This document shows, one piece after another, positions 10,301-17,136 of a stretch of DNA of 40,429 nucleotides. The notes below the pieces were generated by a model. The model worked only from the letters and a program-made list of their open reading frames with translations. It did no database searches and was not told where the DNA came from. Numbering within the stretch: position 1 is the first letter of the stretch; every line of letters begins with the position of its first letter. Source of the stretch: Aureispira sp. CCB-QB1 (GTDB lineage Bacteria > Bacteroidota > Bacteroidia > Chitinophagales > Saprospiraceae); the NCBI GenBank assembly GCA_945870185.1, contig CAMBRK010000038.1:1-40429 (forward strand), written 5' to 3'. Both the position numbers and the translations under genes were made by a program.

Positions 10301-11752
10301 CTCACATCGAAGCCAGGATGCGGTGACTTAGTATCCAATGTAGTGACGGCCAGCTGTAGTTGTAGCTCACCAGCAAGCATCACCGTATTTAATAGTACAT
10401 ACGGTCTAGGCCAAAATGTAAATCTGCAAAAATCGCAAACATACATGCACAATGTCACATCAGGCCATCCTAATGTATGCGACGACCAGTTTATAGAGCT
10501 TCGTTTTGATGCCAATGTTGTGAATAGCGATTGGAATATCTCAGGAACCGTAGGTATCTTACCAGCCACAATAATCAATGGTTACTTCACCTTTACTGTG
10601 ATCTTACCAGATCCGCCATCATCAGGCTATGGTGATGTATGGTTACAGAGTCCATGTGGTGATTTTTATACATTGAGATTGGTGTATGATTGTACATCAG
10701 GATGTGTGCCAATCAATGTTAATGTTTTAGGTAATGTAAATAACAGTTGTGAAAATCTTACGGTAAATGCTTCAGGGGGCACAGCACCTAATACTTATCA
10801 AATCAGCGGTGATGGAAGTCTAGGAACAGATATCAATCAAAATGGAAGTAGCAATATCATCAATTTATCATCATTACAAAATGGTGAATCGATCACGCTT
10901 TCAATTACAGTTACTGATGTGAATGGGTGTACAGGAACCAGTCAAGTGCTTTACACTAAATGTTCGAATGGATGTTCTGGAAATATATGCAATAATACAA
11001 CACCTGAATGTAACGATGTTTTAGGTAGTACAGATGGTTATAATCAAAATGCAATAATTAATTTCATAGTTCCTTCAGGAGTTACTCAGGTAACTTTAAA
11101 ATTTAATCCTCAACCAGTACCGCAGTCATATATTGTTAAACATAATAGCACAAATATAATTAATGTTGGAAATATTTATACTTCCTTTGAAACAGATCCA
11201 GATTCTCTTAACCCATGTCAAAACCAAGGTAGAAATATAATAGTACCTTCACAGTTGGATGATACTGGTTTGACTGCTCAAGGTAGTTGGGCTACTAATT
11301 CAATTTCTGTGAACCAAGGAGACTTAATTACTATTATTATTAATCATCCTAGCTGTTGCGGAGTAAGTTGGTGGAATCTTCAAATTCTTTGTGGTGGATC
11401 AGGTAGCAGACCTAGTACTGATAATAATTTGATAAATATCGGAAATCATTTACAAGATGCAGAAAATGAAAATTTATCAAATACATTCCAATTAAATGAT
11501 CTTATCCGCTTCTACCCCAATCCATTCTCCAAAGGCATCAATATGGAGTTTACAGCTCCACAATCTGATGTGATGAAAATGGAAGTGTACAACCAAGTAG
11601 GTATCCAGGTATTTACCAAGACCATAGACTTGATGCAAGGTATCAATTTAAGGTACATTGACGAATTTGAAAATATGCCAACTGGCGTGTATACTGTAAA
11701 AATGAGAGGTACTCAATCAGAACACCATACACGAGTGATCAAGATAGAGTAA
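4391..11752 (+). CDS. Giant T9SS-secreted adhesin-like protein with SprB/PKD repeats (continuation of the M23 gene)
   Basis: 2453 residues counted from a TTG at 4391, which is unlikely to be a true start: the frame is open back to 4379, and no signal peptide follows although the protein ends in a T9SS type A sorting domain (about residues 2370-2453, FYPNPFSKGINMEF to the end). The first residues are the M23 HLHLE motif. Residues ~400-1115 hold about nine Ig/PKD/SprB-like repeats (for example GSPPFTFKWSNG near 741 and GGTPPYQYSFNPG near 897). Residues ~1380-1450 are Cys-rich and ~1450-1735 propeller-like. Residues ~1738-1995 are three tandem LTW...Y repeats. Known roles of such proteins are surface adhesion, gliding or cell-wall work; the role here is inferred. 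Confidence 0.8.
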   Translation: MHLERRNSGKKHDPNQNVNHKSQDFQIELKINNKTDVILKYPGTIRNAIRLRATMKDGIPVGSDRFSNVTMNLDKADILLQRQGSDDYEHIIGYEGSGDEKTKIESKLWLGANFNTSIIPSNWNSRPFGSWTQTGTYPYAHSSPDKIYDDYFFSDFYTRIDKTDFKKLTDLPTNARYNDGKYKLKPTVTNVRDELFTIPAINFSLDNFKPYISFFNVKTNGSPIYQLNRTGSEGDEKTTDDGTVSNEAQKYALKIVEDGPNTLSIEITTSEPMQNLQFAHKKETQTAFSPPAPMIPNGSNKLKWSGNISTTFSQGDCFNVQFFGQDLSTNQILGIHKNTNKNKAGISVKIPTRKGNGPNDWNNKPTNSGMDQIDFCIEGCTKRLLSDNTGNRNSSDCESLSEVSSSINYISCKNAEITIEGTGFVPGNFTITWTDGSGNSLPQYQDDAQINVFNAGTYCYKIEAVDDCCEMEGCVDVIAEELLKQDFNLDIFKNTECNKETVMIWDSKSEYNYKWSNSSNQANVHTVTSPGEYSVTITNKISGCQQIETFEFLDHQFSLDGTVTQPSCNEAGMIDLSVIQNDGSLELRYLWSDGSREEDRYELAPGQYCVTVTNGDQSTQNNSLSCKQTKCFEIYTTPFYVNVLLNQTSCNGLPESLILKANMNNGQIGTFKYLWDNGTTTAENTVTQAGEYCYTVTDVNTGACVMGCYNVRSISLVKITTSTYPICTEFTGKINTIITNGSPPFTFKWSNGATTQNVVGLTSGTYTVTVSDDSNCTATAVSTIELMNLEANINFYEIPISCAQREIRFSNNFITTFPNANQHILPLTYKWSTGETGIAAIVTKSGEYCLTITTANNCTFSKCINVSLEPQISFNVTQNTNCPNPPGNGVINVNATGGTPPYQYSFNPGPQNTSNPSLTGLVPGSYNVVVSDVNGCKSSKYVQIEHSNGLNLTVETNDPCAGSNTGQVKIKLKWESFLMNLYQVDNNGNRVLYFSQYYFTDIIVVKDLPVGSYFVEVTDLNNCDYGYKTFEIKQSNKPSINSLDGAVQCVVLKDGQVIKKGTISISFKGGVSPFSYKWSSGQTTQNIQVESAGTYTVSITDRNGCYDSKSFNVSSTENNLIVTGGGIDNPNGCSSWIDNLNTGINIINGNPPYNIKIGGSGGIPLTELYKHEIMSNQNGVLLLPGFIKTPQFYYWNSFTSEIEVTDACGLKTYLNKAVVCEDFCDFNCVKISLEATGITGCAKVISSAAVGWVVGSKFEVKSTCNSNEIEVYNTVQNEYITINGGGTERFLNELFYDGWYHFRITNKTTGCVKNEWIKTKACKSFAKWFFNSGGSPSTGGSGPSSCESGDWQFKGNDAEKCEKVYYCEKNGSEKSEKVSLKKCSDMCWDKNNKKFFINYEICPLDNLCEHRKKISESTNQEHPLCPCNLKACPIFRPSFDPPTCADIVKCVVADSINDNYIMFWNDYDSLNQKVLKGYFFKDSAYPTDFGPFSKINTSLDIEQVKTDKDYNHYILGKNGNYYFEKRSIDNQFLWSVNLSNINVKGLSSNKSGDFDLTGFDMSNNNVLVNVKIDQNGNVLSQVPVTNISGFFDKTIQEDGIFYSLKKSSNEMYIISPNNLITKQIPSNIIIKDININGNNIIVAGEFNGQTTLAGKNINTNSYTNIIFLTYDKLGNLLKAKVALKPNNMSVDGFEMKDPSDITFYGKIETISYGPTTEENIIDSCTYIYLFSLEEDDCPSFTSTLTSHRTPCQLTWNDPPTGYTSELQWNENGIWIEVSSIGLVAPGYTSPFTVLKDGTYRLIHKKEGCPDVVSNSVSTTCYGICVCPAPVLSYDNQACHLTWSTVECPGYTARLQRQNANGWDDIALTAASPYTVTAAGIYRVLLTKPGCSQVLSNVVTTTACTPNTNPCTCTTASQLTLNTSACSLSWNTPSCSGYTSTLQRFVAGAWTTINSTNPYAIPANNNGQYRILTSKPGCGDLVSNVVTASCSCSSPASITVFNSTYGLGQNVNLQKSQTYMHNVTSGHPNVCDDQFIELRFDANVVNSDWNISGTVGILPATIINGYFTFTVILPDPPSSGYGDVWLQSPCGDFYTLRLVYDCTSGCVPINVNVLGNVNNSCENLTVNASGGTAPNTYQISGDGSLGTDINQNGSSNIINLSSLQNGESITLSITVTDVNGCTGTSQVLYTKCSNGCSGNICNNTTPECNDVLGSTDGYNQNAIINFIVPSGVTQVTLKFNPQPVPQSYIVKHNSTNIINVGNIYTSFETDPDSLNPCQNQGRNIIVPSQLDDTGLTAQGSWATNSISVNQGDLITIIINHPSCCGVSWWNLQILCGGSGSRPSTDNNLINIGNHLQDAENENLSNTFQLNDLIRFYPNPFSKGINMEFTAPQSDVMKMEVYNQVGIQVFTKTIDLMQGINLRYIDEFENMPTGVYTVKMRGTQSEHHTRVIKIE
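9600..10370 (+). repeat. Three tandem ~80-codon protein repeats of higher GC within the giant gene
   Basis: Three units share the pattern C-x-L-T/S-W, a short spacer, GYT(S/A)xLQ(R/W), a W, a P(F/Y)xV/I segment, Y-R-(I/V/L), KxGC and VSN-V/S. They start near 9636, 9896 and 10150. The DNA is visibly richer in C/G and in CAC/ACC codons than the AT-rich sequence on either side, and long minus-strand shadow frames appear here. This suggests a module acquired or amplified separately from the rest of the gene. Confidence 0.7.
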
Positions 11753-11777
11753 GCCATAAAGTAGGTAGTTTATCACA

Positions 11778-11826
11778 AGCCACTATCCCAAGTCAAAAAT
11801 GATTTTGGGGTAGTGGCTTTTTTTTG
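11778..11826 (+). terminator. Rho-independent terminator of the giant gene
   Basis: Arms agccactatcccaa (11778-11791) and ttggggtagtggct (11805-11818) form a 14-bp stem with one G-U pair. A run of eight T follows at once. It sits 26 nt after the stop codon of the giant gene. Confidence 0.9.
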
Positions 11827-11867
11827 TTTTGTGGCAGTCGCATTTTGTGATCTTGTGATCGGAGATC

Positions 11868-11927
11868 GGTGACTGAGCGGAGTCGAAATCACTTCTATAT
11901 CGTGGCTTCGACTATCGCTCAGCCACC
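11868..11927. repeat. Imperfect inverted repeat, 25/26-nt arms
   Basis: The left arm (11868-11892) begins ggtgactgagcgg and ends gtcgaaatcac. The right arm (11902-11927) reads gtggcttcgac and ends gctcagccacc. They pair with a few mismatches around a 9-nt loop. The ctgagcg-gtcgaa core resembles the short dispersed repeats common in Bacteroidota intergenic DNA (recalled, not searched). It would form a long stem in RNA or a cruciform in DNA. Confidence 0.7.
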
Positions 11928-12079
11928 ACCTTTGTCTTCGGGTGATGAGAATGGTCGATGGTGTCAATCTAAAGCTTGATTAAAAATGGTGCACAACATC
12001 GTGAAGCCGAAATCAGAAGGGTGGCTCTGCTTCAATGTAGCTTCGTTCATTTGAGAACGATGGCTGTTGGTTATTTGAG

Positions 12080-12100
12080 GCACAAGTTGCAAACTTGCGC
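12080..12100. repeat. Short REP-like hairpin
   Basis: The 21 nt from gcacaagtt to aacttgcgc form a 9-bp stem with one mismatch and a 3-nt loop. It belongs to the same intergenic repeat cluster as the inverted repeat 150 nt upstream. The sequence style matches small palindromic repeats seen across Bacteroidota genomes (recalled, not searched). Confidence 0.5.
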
Positions 12101-12480
12101 AATCACATTTAAATGGATTTTCTGAAAAGTAATCCAATAATAAGTGAAGCTGGAATGGACAATATGCATTATAGATTTAAACCTGTAAACTAATAATATA
12201 AAAATAAAATAGGTTATGAAATTATGAAACTAGTTGCTAAAAAGAGCTGAAAGATTACACATAACCCTATTTATTTATTGTTTTGTCCTTTTGATTCACC
12301 CTTTGTTTGCCAATATCAAAAGAACCAAACCCCAAAATAAAAGTAACGTAAAATGCAAATAAATAAGTCACTATTACATATTTTTGACTGTGATTTGATA
12401 GTCCTATATATTTAGTAGTAAGCGTTGCAGATATCATAGACATCGAAACCAAACAAATATTTACAATAAAAGGAAAACAA

Positions 12481-12918
12481 ATGGAGCTTAAAACCATAGA
12501 ATTAAATGTAGACCAGCCGAAAGAAATTTATGCATCGTCTGACTGCCAATCATTGATCAAATCTATGAACGACTATTATCCCATAATTGGCTTTCACAAA
12601 CCTTGGGTAGGATACTTTACTTTAGAAGACAATCAAGTTGTTGGTACAGGTGGTTTTACGGGTCAACCCAAAGACGGAAAAGTTGAAATTGCCTATTGGA
12701 CTTTTAAGGAGTTTGAAGGGCAAGGTATAGCTTCTTTCACTTGTAAGGAACTGATCATTATCGCCAAAACTGCAGATCCTGAAATAATTATAACAGCTAA
12801 AACAGCACCTGAGAATAACGCTTCGACAAAAATTCTACAGAACAACGGTTTTTCATTTACTAAAATAGTACAAGATGATGAAATTGGCGATGCCTGGTTA
12901 TGGACGCTTGATAAATGA
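12481..12918 (+). CDS. GNAT-family N-acetyltransferase (RimJ/RimL-like)
   Basis: 145 residues with the GNAT fold order. A strand pair GYFTLEDNQVVGTGGFTG is followed by VEIAYWTFKEFEGQGIAS, which holds the acetyl-CoA pyrophosphate loop as EGQGIA (about residues 79-84, motif A Q/RxxGxG/A). Then comes the C-terminal NNASTKILQNNGF, the usual N-x-AS-x-x-L-x-x-x-GF helix. The family moves an acetyl group from acetyl-CoA to an amine; the substrate here is unknown. It is cytosolic, with no signal. An AAAAGGAAAAC stretch lies just before the ATG. The aspartyl protease gene follows after 43 nt on the same strand and may be co-transcribed. Confidence 0.85.
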   Translation: MELKTIELNVDQPKEIYASSDCQSLIKSMNDYYPIIGFHKPWVGYFTLEDNQVVGTGGFTGQPKDGKVEIAYWTFKEFEGQGIASFTCKELIIIAKTADPEIIITAKTAPENNASTKILQNNGFSFTKIVQDDEIGDAWLWTLDK

Positions 12919-12961
12919 TAACACGATATTTTAAGGACACAAAGATTGATTTCCAAAAAAG

Positions 12962-14113
12962 ATGAGAAGTATTTACTTAGTATTATTTGTTTTAGTGCTT
13001 CAAAATTTGTCCGCACAGCAAAACCTGCCTGTTATTTGTGCCAATTCAAAAAACGTAAAAATTCACGATGGTCTACAATACAAACCAGATTATTGGGTGA
13101 TTTTTCCTGAAACCAAACCAGATGTATACTATGTAGATTTGCCGAGAAAAAAAACACTTGTCAAATTCATAACGGATATTGATAGTATTTCATTTACCTT
13201 AAATTATGGCGATGTCAAAGATTTTATTGTGCTTCTGAACGGGAAAGATTCTTGCTATACCCAAATTTCAGCAAGTTATCCTAATTTGAAAACACCCAAG
13301 AAACTACATACTGGAAATGATACTATTCCATTCACGATGAAGGATAATCGCATTTATTTTAAAGGAAAAATAAACAATTCGGAAGTACTGACCTTTCAAT
13401 TCGATTTGGGTGCAGAGGCTATGAATATAAATAAAAAGTCTGTTAAAAAAATCAAGGTAAATTTCGATAAAAAAGGAAATTTGTTCAATAGTGATGGCGT
13501 AAATGAAACAAGAGTAAGTTCGAAAAATGATATAGTAATAGCTGGATTAACTTGGAGTGGTATCGAAATGTATGAAACCAAAAATATGGAGCATTATGAA
13601 GATGCCATTATTGGAAATAGTTTCTTCCTAGACAAAATATACAAAATAGATTACGACAATACTCGTCTCATTGTATACCACAAATTACCAATTATAGAAA
13701 CAGGTTATGTAAAACAAGATATGATCTTGGACAATGGTATTCGACCAGCGATTGAAGGCTCTTTTATTTTTGGTAAAAATACCTATAAAGACTGGTTTTT
13801 ATTTGACACAGGCCAAACAGGTACTGGAATTTTAGGGAATAGTTATTTAGTCAAACACAATTTGTATGAAAAATTTTCAACCATTATGAGTTTGGGCAGT
13901 AAAAAAATTGCATTTATTCATCAACTACTGATTGCAAACCAAACTTTTTCAGACGGTGTGATTACGTTAGAAAAAAATAAGAAAAACGGTTCAAATTATA
14001 AATTTGGTGGTTTGATAGGAAATAAAATTCTTAAGTGTTTTAATGTAATTATTGATAATCAACAGGGATTTATATATTTGAAGCCTAATATATTTTTCAA
14101 AAAAGAGATTTAA
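12962..14113 (+). CDS. Secreted two-lobed retropepsin-like aspartyl protease
   Basis: 383 residues with a signal peptide (MRSIYLVLFVLVLQNLSA, then QQ). Two aspartyl-protease half-sites are visible: F-D148-L-G-A in the first lobe and F-D282-T-G-Q-T-G-T in the second. Each is followed by a (I)IGN-(S/K)-x-(F/I)L segment (IIGNSFFL near 217, LIGNKIL near 361), the usual psi-loop companion. Each lobe thus supplies one catalytic Asp. The first site has DLGA instead of D(T/S)G, so activity there is less certain. It probably acts in the periplasm or outside the cell; the substrate is unknown. It lies 43 nt after the GNAT gene. Confidence 0.8.
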   Translation: MRSIYLVLFVLVLQNLSAQQNLPVICANSKNVKIHDGLQYKPDYWVIFPETKPDVYYVDLPRKKTLVKFITDIDSISFTLNYGDVKDFIVLLNGKDSCYTQISASYPNLKTPKKLHTGNDTIPFTMKDNRIYFKGKINNSEVLTFQFDLGAEAMNINKKSVKKIKVNFDKKGNLFNSDGVNETRVSSKNDIVIAGLTWSGIEMYETKNMEHYEDAIIGNSFFLDKIYKIDYDNTRLIVYHKLPIIETGYVKQDMILDNGIRPAIEGSFIFGKNTYKDWFLFDTGQTGTGILGNSYLVKHNLYEKFSTIMSLGSKKIAFIHQLLIANQTFSDGVITLEKNKKNGSNYKFGGLIGNKILKCFNVIIDNQQGFIYLKPNIFFKKEI

Positions 14114-14366
14114 GGATTCTTTAATCACTAAAGTTTCCATCCATTTTTGTTATATGAATGGGTATCGTATTTCAATAGCTATAATTTATATACTTTGATG
14201 GTAACGCTCAAATAGTAAAACCATTTCTTAATTTTTTTCGTTTATAGATCTTGTTTGATACAGACGCTAAACGCCAATATTTCTTGAAGCGAATGTAGCC
14301 TATTTTCATCAAAATCCATTCATATTTAGATTATTCATAAATCCATTCAAAAAAATCATCGCCACA

Positions 14367-15068
14367 ATGAACACAATTATCACAGGAGCTACCAAAGGTA
14401 TTGGAAAAGCACTGGCTATTAAATTTGCTTCTGAGGGGCATTCATTAGCAGTTTGCGCAAGAAATGAGCAAGACTTGGCATCACTCAAAGCAGAGTTAGC
14501 GCTATCCTTCCCCAACATAAAGGTATTTACTCAAGTAACCGATATCAGTAAAAAAAGTGAAGTAGAAGCTTTTGGTCATGCTACCATCAAAGCCATGGGA
14601 CATATAGATGTACTTATCAATAATGGAGGAGTATTTTTGCCAGGATATACCACTGACGAAGTAGACGGAACTTTAGAAAAAATGATAGATACTAACCTGT
14701 ATAGTGCTTATCATCTGACCAGAATTATGGTTCCTTTTATGAAATCATCCACTAAGCCTCACATTTTCAACATGTGCAGTATTGCCAGTATTACTGCTTA
14801 TCCCAATGGAGGATCCTATGGTATTTCAAAATTTGCCCTTTTGGGATATACCAAAGTCTTGCGCCAAGAACTTAAAGAACAAAATATCAAAGTCACAGCG
14901 ATCATGCCAGGTGCGACATGGTCTGACTCCTGGGCTGGAGTGGAACTTCCTTATGATAGACTGATGGAAGCCAAAGATATTGCAGATAGCGTGTGGGCGG
15001 CTTATAATCTGGGCAAATCGGCAGTTGTAGAAGAGATTGTAATTCGGCCACAGTTGGGTGATTTATGA
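14367..15068 (+). CDS. Short-chain dehydrogenase/reductase (classical SDR)
   Basis: 233 residues, the normal length for a classical SDR. The nucleotide-binding motif is T6-GATKGIG13, where TGxxxGIG is expected. NNGG lies at 85-88, and the catalytic tetrad is N110, S138, Y151 and K155 in YGISK. A cytosolic NAD(P)H-linked oxidoreductase acting on a carbonyl or alcohol is expected. The substrate cannot be read from sequence, although 3-oxoacyl reductase-like or sepiapterin reductase-like enzymes have this layout. The gene stands alone with 250 nt upstream in which I saw no clear promoter box. Confidence 0.9.
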   Translation: MNTIITGATKGIGKALAIKFASEGHSLAVCARNEQDLASLKAELALSFPNIKVFTQVTDISKKSEVEAFGHATIKAMGHIDVLINNGGVFLPGYTTDEVDGTLEKMIDTNLYSAYHLTRIMVPFMKSSTKPHIFNMCSIASITAYPNGGSYGISKFALLGYTKVLRQELKEQNIKVTAIMPGATWSDSWAGVELPYDRLMEAKDIADSVWAAYNLGKSAVVEEIVIRPQLGDL

Positions 15069-15191
15069 TGTATATTTGCTTTGCATAGAGTTACCAAAGC
15101 GTTAAAAAAACTGTAAAATCAGATAAATAAGGATCCATTTGTAATAAAATAGATTTTTTTGCGTCTTAACATTTAACTAATCCTTTATACT

Positions 15192-15719
15192 TTGAAGTAC
15201 CACAGCATATTTCCTATTTTTGTTTTCTTTATGTTTTCTTTGATGGCAAATGGCCAAAAATACAGCACCGTTGGAGGTATCCGTATCGGTGATGATTTTG
15301 GTTTCTCTTTTGCCCAAAGAGTAGCTAACAAAACGACTTTAGAATTAAACCTTCAGCCTGGCACTTTTACAGGGAAAGAATTATATGCTTTACTTGCCAA
15401 ACAACACTACCCGTTGTTATCCAAGAGATTAAACTTTTTTGCAGGAGCAGGTGTATATTCGCGCAGCTTACCCATCACCTCTATAGAACCTGTCAAGACT
15501 CAAAATACTTCTGGTTTAGCTTTAGTATTGGGTGCCGAATTTACTATTGGTAAGCTAAATATTTCGACAGATTATCTACCACTAGTTACTTTATTTAATA
15601 AAGACACCAATCAACGCTTTCAGACTACCTCAGGAGTAAGCCTGAGATACGTGTTTGTGGGCAGAGACTCTTCTACTAAAAAGTTTTTCAAAAACTTATT
15701 TAAGAAAAAGAAAAAATAA
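15192..15719 (+). CDS. Small outer membrane beta-barrel protein with TTG start
   Basis: 175 residues read from a TTG codon at 15192. This start gives a good signal peptide, MKYHSIFPIFVFFMFSLMANG then Q; the first in-frame ATGs (15231 and later) would cut into that signal. The mature chain has short amphipathic strands (TTLELNLQP, RLNFFAGAGVYSRS, GLALVLGAEFTIG, GVSLRYVFVG) typical of an outer membrane barrel of about eight strands. It ends in a strongly basic tail, KKFFKNLFKKKKK, which is unusual and may face the periplasm. No named family is recognised. It stands alone and converges on the GIY-YIG gene. Confidence 0.7.
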   Translation: MKYHSIFPIFVFFMFSLMANGQKYSTVGGIRIGDDFGFSFAQRVANKTTLELNLQPGTFTGKELYALLAKQHYPLLSKRLNFFAGAGVYSRSLPITSIEPVKTQNTSGLALVLGAEFTIGKLNISTDYLPLVTLFNKDTNQRFQTTSGVSLRYVFVGRDSSTKKFFKNLFKKKKK

Positions 15720-15771
15720 TCTTTTTTGCTTAATCTGCCTTCATTGCATTACAGCAGACAGGCCTTATCCA

Positions 15772-16110
15772 TCAATTGCTCCACACAGCATATCTTTGCT
15801 TCCTTAATGCGGATGTAAGGCTTTTTTCTGCTTTTAAGGCCTCGGCTTGCGATTTGTATATAGGTAAGTGACTGTATAAACTCGGTCTCAGAAATGAACC
15901 ATACTTTTTTACAATAGCTGATGAGATATCTACCCCTTTTTCGCTGAGTATTCCTTCCTTGTGCTGCTTTAGTCTTTCTGTGGGTGACTTGCTAGTCATA
16001 CCTACATAGAGACATTCCAAGACGCCATTATATTGTGGATTGGCTTCGCGAAACTTTTTATGATCACTGAAAACTACTTTTCTCAGCTCTACTACATATA
16101 CTTGATACAT
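15772..16110 (-). CDS. GIY-YIG-like nuclease domain protein
   Basis: 112 residues. The second half of the GIY-YIG motif is clear as LYVGMTSKSPTERLKQH (34-50), with YVG standing for YIG and the conserved Arg at 46. The first strand, YQVYVVEL (2-9), replaces GIY. The loop between them is longer than in UvrC or Slx1 domains. The family cleaves DNA with a single metal ion. The standalone form, sometimes called YhbQ/URI-like, has an unclear role in repair. The usual C-terminal Glu may be E73 or E91 (uncertain). No neighbour points to a pathway. Confidence 0.75.
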   Translation of the reverse strand: MYQVYVVELRKVVFSDHKKFREANPQYNGVLECLYVGMTSKSPTERLKQHKEGILSEKGVDISSAIVKKYGSFLRPSLYSHLPIYKSQAEALKAEKSLTSALRKQRYAVWSN

Positions 16111-16246
16111 TCTTGGAAAATGGACTTTTTACTCATCGTGCAAAAATCATTCCATAATCATGTTTATTTAACAAACACCTATCTTTGACAAACTCTTGCA
16201 AAAATATTTGTAAATTTTTTGTTAATTTTTCTCTGCCATATAAAAT

Positions 16247-16254
16247 TAATTTTG
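16247..16254 (+). promoter_or_regulatory. Bacteroidota -7 box TAATTTTG
   Basis: TAATTTTG fits TAnnTTTG exactly and lies 52 nt before the ATG of the small HTH protein. A TTTG at 16218-16221 is the nearest -33 candidate but sits slightly farther away than usual. A second TAnnTTTG (TATCTTTG, 16180-16187) lies upstream. Confidence 0.5.
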
Positions 16255-16305
16255 TAATTTGCGGTCAATTCATAAGTATTTAATCACAATTTAATCATAA
16301 GCAAC

Positions 16306-16566
16306 ATGAATATTACATTTGATGAATTAAGAAGAGTCAAGCATGCCCTACCCACAGGTAGTGTAAGCAAAATTGCATCTGAGCTCAATATAGAAGAGCA
16401 AACCGTGAGAAATTATTTCGGAGCTAAAAAATATGAAAATGGTGAAGTGGTTGGTTGCCATATAGAGCCTGGCCCCGATGGCGGTATCGTACACCTCGAT
16501 GACGATGTTATTCTTAATATAGCAAAAAGAATGCTAGCCGACGCCCAAAATATTGGAGTGCATTGA
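16306..16566 (+). CDS. Small HTH DNA-binding protein, conserved in Bacteroidota
   Basis: 86 residues. Residues ~17-40 form a helix-turn-helix (TGSVSKIASELNIEEQTVRNYF). A hinge and a short HIEPGPDGGIVHLDDD beta-hairpin follow, then a C-terminal helix. I recall very similar short proteins annotated only as DNA-binding in many Bacteroidota, but no function is established. It is likely a cytosolic regulator or nucleoid-type protein. It has its own promoter box upstream and a strong bidirectional terminator downstream, so it is probably transcribed singly and well. Confidence 0.75.
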   Translation: MNITFDELRRVKHALPTGSVSKIASELNIEEQTVRNYFGAKKYENGEVVGCHIEPGPDGGIVHLDDDVILNIAKRMLADAQNIGVH

Positions 16567-16591
16567 CCTATTGGGATAATAAAACACCATA

Positions 16592-16640
16592 AAAAACACC
16601 TTTAGTATAAAAATCAAAAATATACCAAAGGTGTTTTTTT
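16592..16640. terminator. Bidirectional intrinsic terminator
   Basis: Arms aaaaacacctttagtata (16592-16609) and tataccaaaggtgttttt (16621-16638) pair over 18 bp with one mismatch. A T-run lies on the plus side and an A-run on the minus side. It sits between two convergent genes and can serve both. Confidence 0.92.
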
Positions 16641-16642
16641 AT

Positions 16643-17104
16643 TTATACTCCAAATTGGGTCAAGTGATGATCTAAATGTTTGTAAAACATATTATTCCAC
16701 TCTTCTAGTGAAAGTTTTCCAAAGGAATGCGACGCTCTTCCTTCAAAAAACGGAGCACCATCCTGTTGAGCTTTAGTCATGAAGTTTATTAATCTTTCCT
16801 TTTCTACTTCAAAAATTCTATTGTCTTTAATGATAAAGTCAGGAGCAGTACCAGAATTCCTTTTATACGGCACTTCATTACAAACACCATTTTTCACAAA
16901 CTTTTTTAAAACCCATGCCATTAAAAAATTAGGTTTTGAAAATTTTTGTGGCTCATATTCATATTGATAGGGCACACAACAATGAGCCAGCATTTGACTC
17001 ACAGTCATTTTTCCCCACTGTGGTTTAGTATCAGGGGTGAGCTTATTGATTCTATTCACAAGATTAGCTGTGGTTTCAGAACTAAATATGTTAGGAAAAG
17101 CCAT
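16643..17104 (-). CDS. DUF1569 family protein (DinB-like fold)
   Basis: 153 residues, the usual length. It shows the DUF1569 signature WGKMTVSQMLAHC near residues 30-42 and the C-terminal SFGKLSLEEWNNMFYKHLDHH near 127-147. H41 and the histidines of HLDHH would be the metal ligands of the DinB-type four-helix bundle. Biochemical function in the family is not established; DinB relatives include thiol-dependent transferases. It is cytosolic with no signal. It lies 32 nt downstream of trmD on the same strand and may be co-transcribed with it. Confidence 0.85.
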   Translation of the reverse strand: MAFPNIFSSETTANLVNRINKLTPDTKPQWGKMTVSQMLAHCCVPYQYEYEPQKFSKPNFLMAWVLKKFVKNGVCNEVPYKRNSGTAPDFIIKDNRIFEVEKERLINFMTKAQQDGAPFFEGRASHSFGKLSLEEWNNMFYKHLDHHLTQFGV

Positions 17105-17136
17105 ATTAAACTTAATATTTATTGGGTTAATAAAAT

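Larger units (their letters stand above)
11827..12480. other. Gene-free patch of degenerate repeats before the GNAT gene
   Basis: The stretch contains the inverted repeat at 11868-11927 and the hairpin at 12080-12100 (listed separately). It also has a taaagcttgattaa-aatggtgc segment near 11970 that resembles the sequence just inside the left repeat (281-303). A minus-strand frame at 12267-12497 would encode a 76-residue hydrophobic peptide with two possible membrane helices, but it overlaps the GNAT start and has no homologue I recognise. No gene is called here. Confidence 0.5.

Noticed and set aside
10006-10578. Two long minus-strand frames within the giant gene
   Set aside because: They mirror the GC-richer tandem repeats on the plus strand and lack coding features; they are shadows.
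12267-12497. 76-residue hydrophobic minus-strand frame
   Set aside because: It overlaps the GNAT start, has no recognised family, no promoter seen, and hydrophobicity can arise from AT-rich DNA. Left as possible only.
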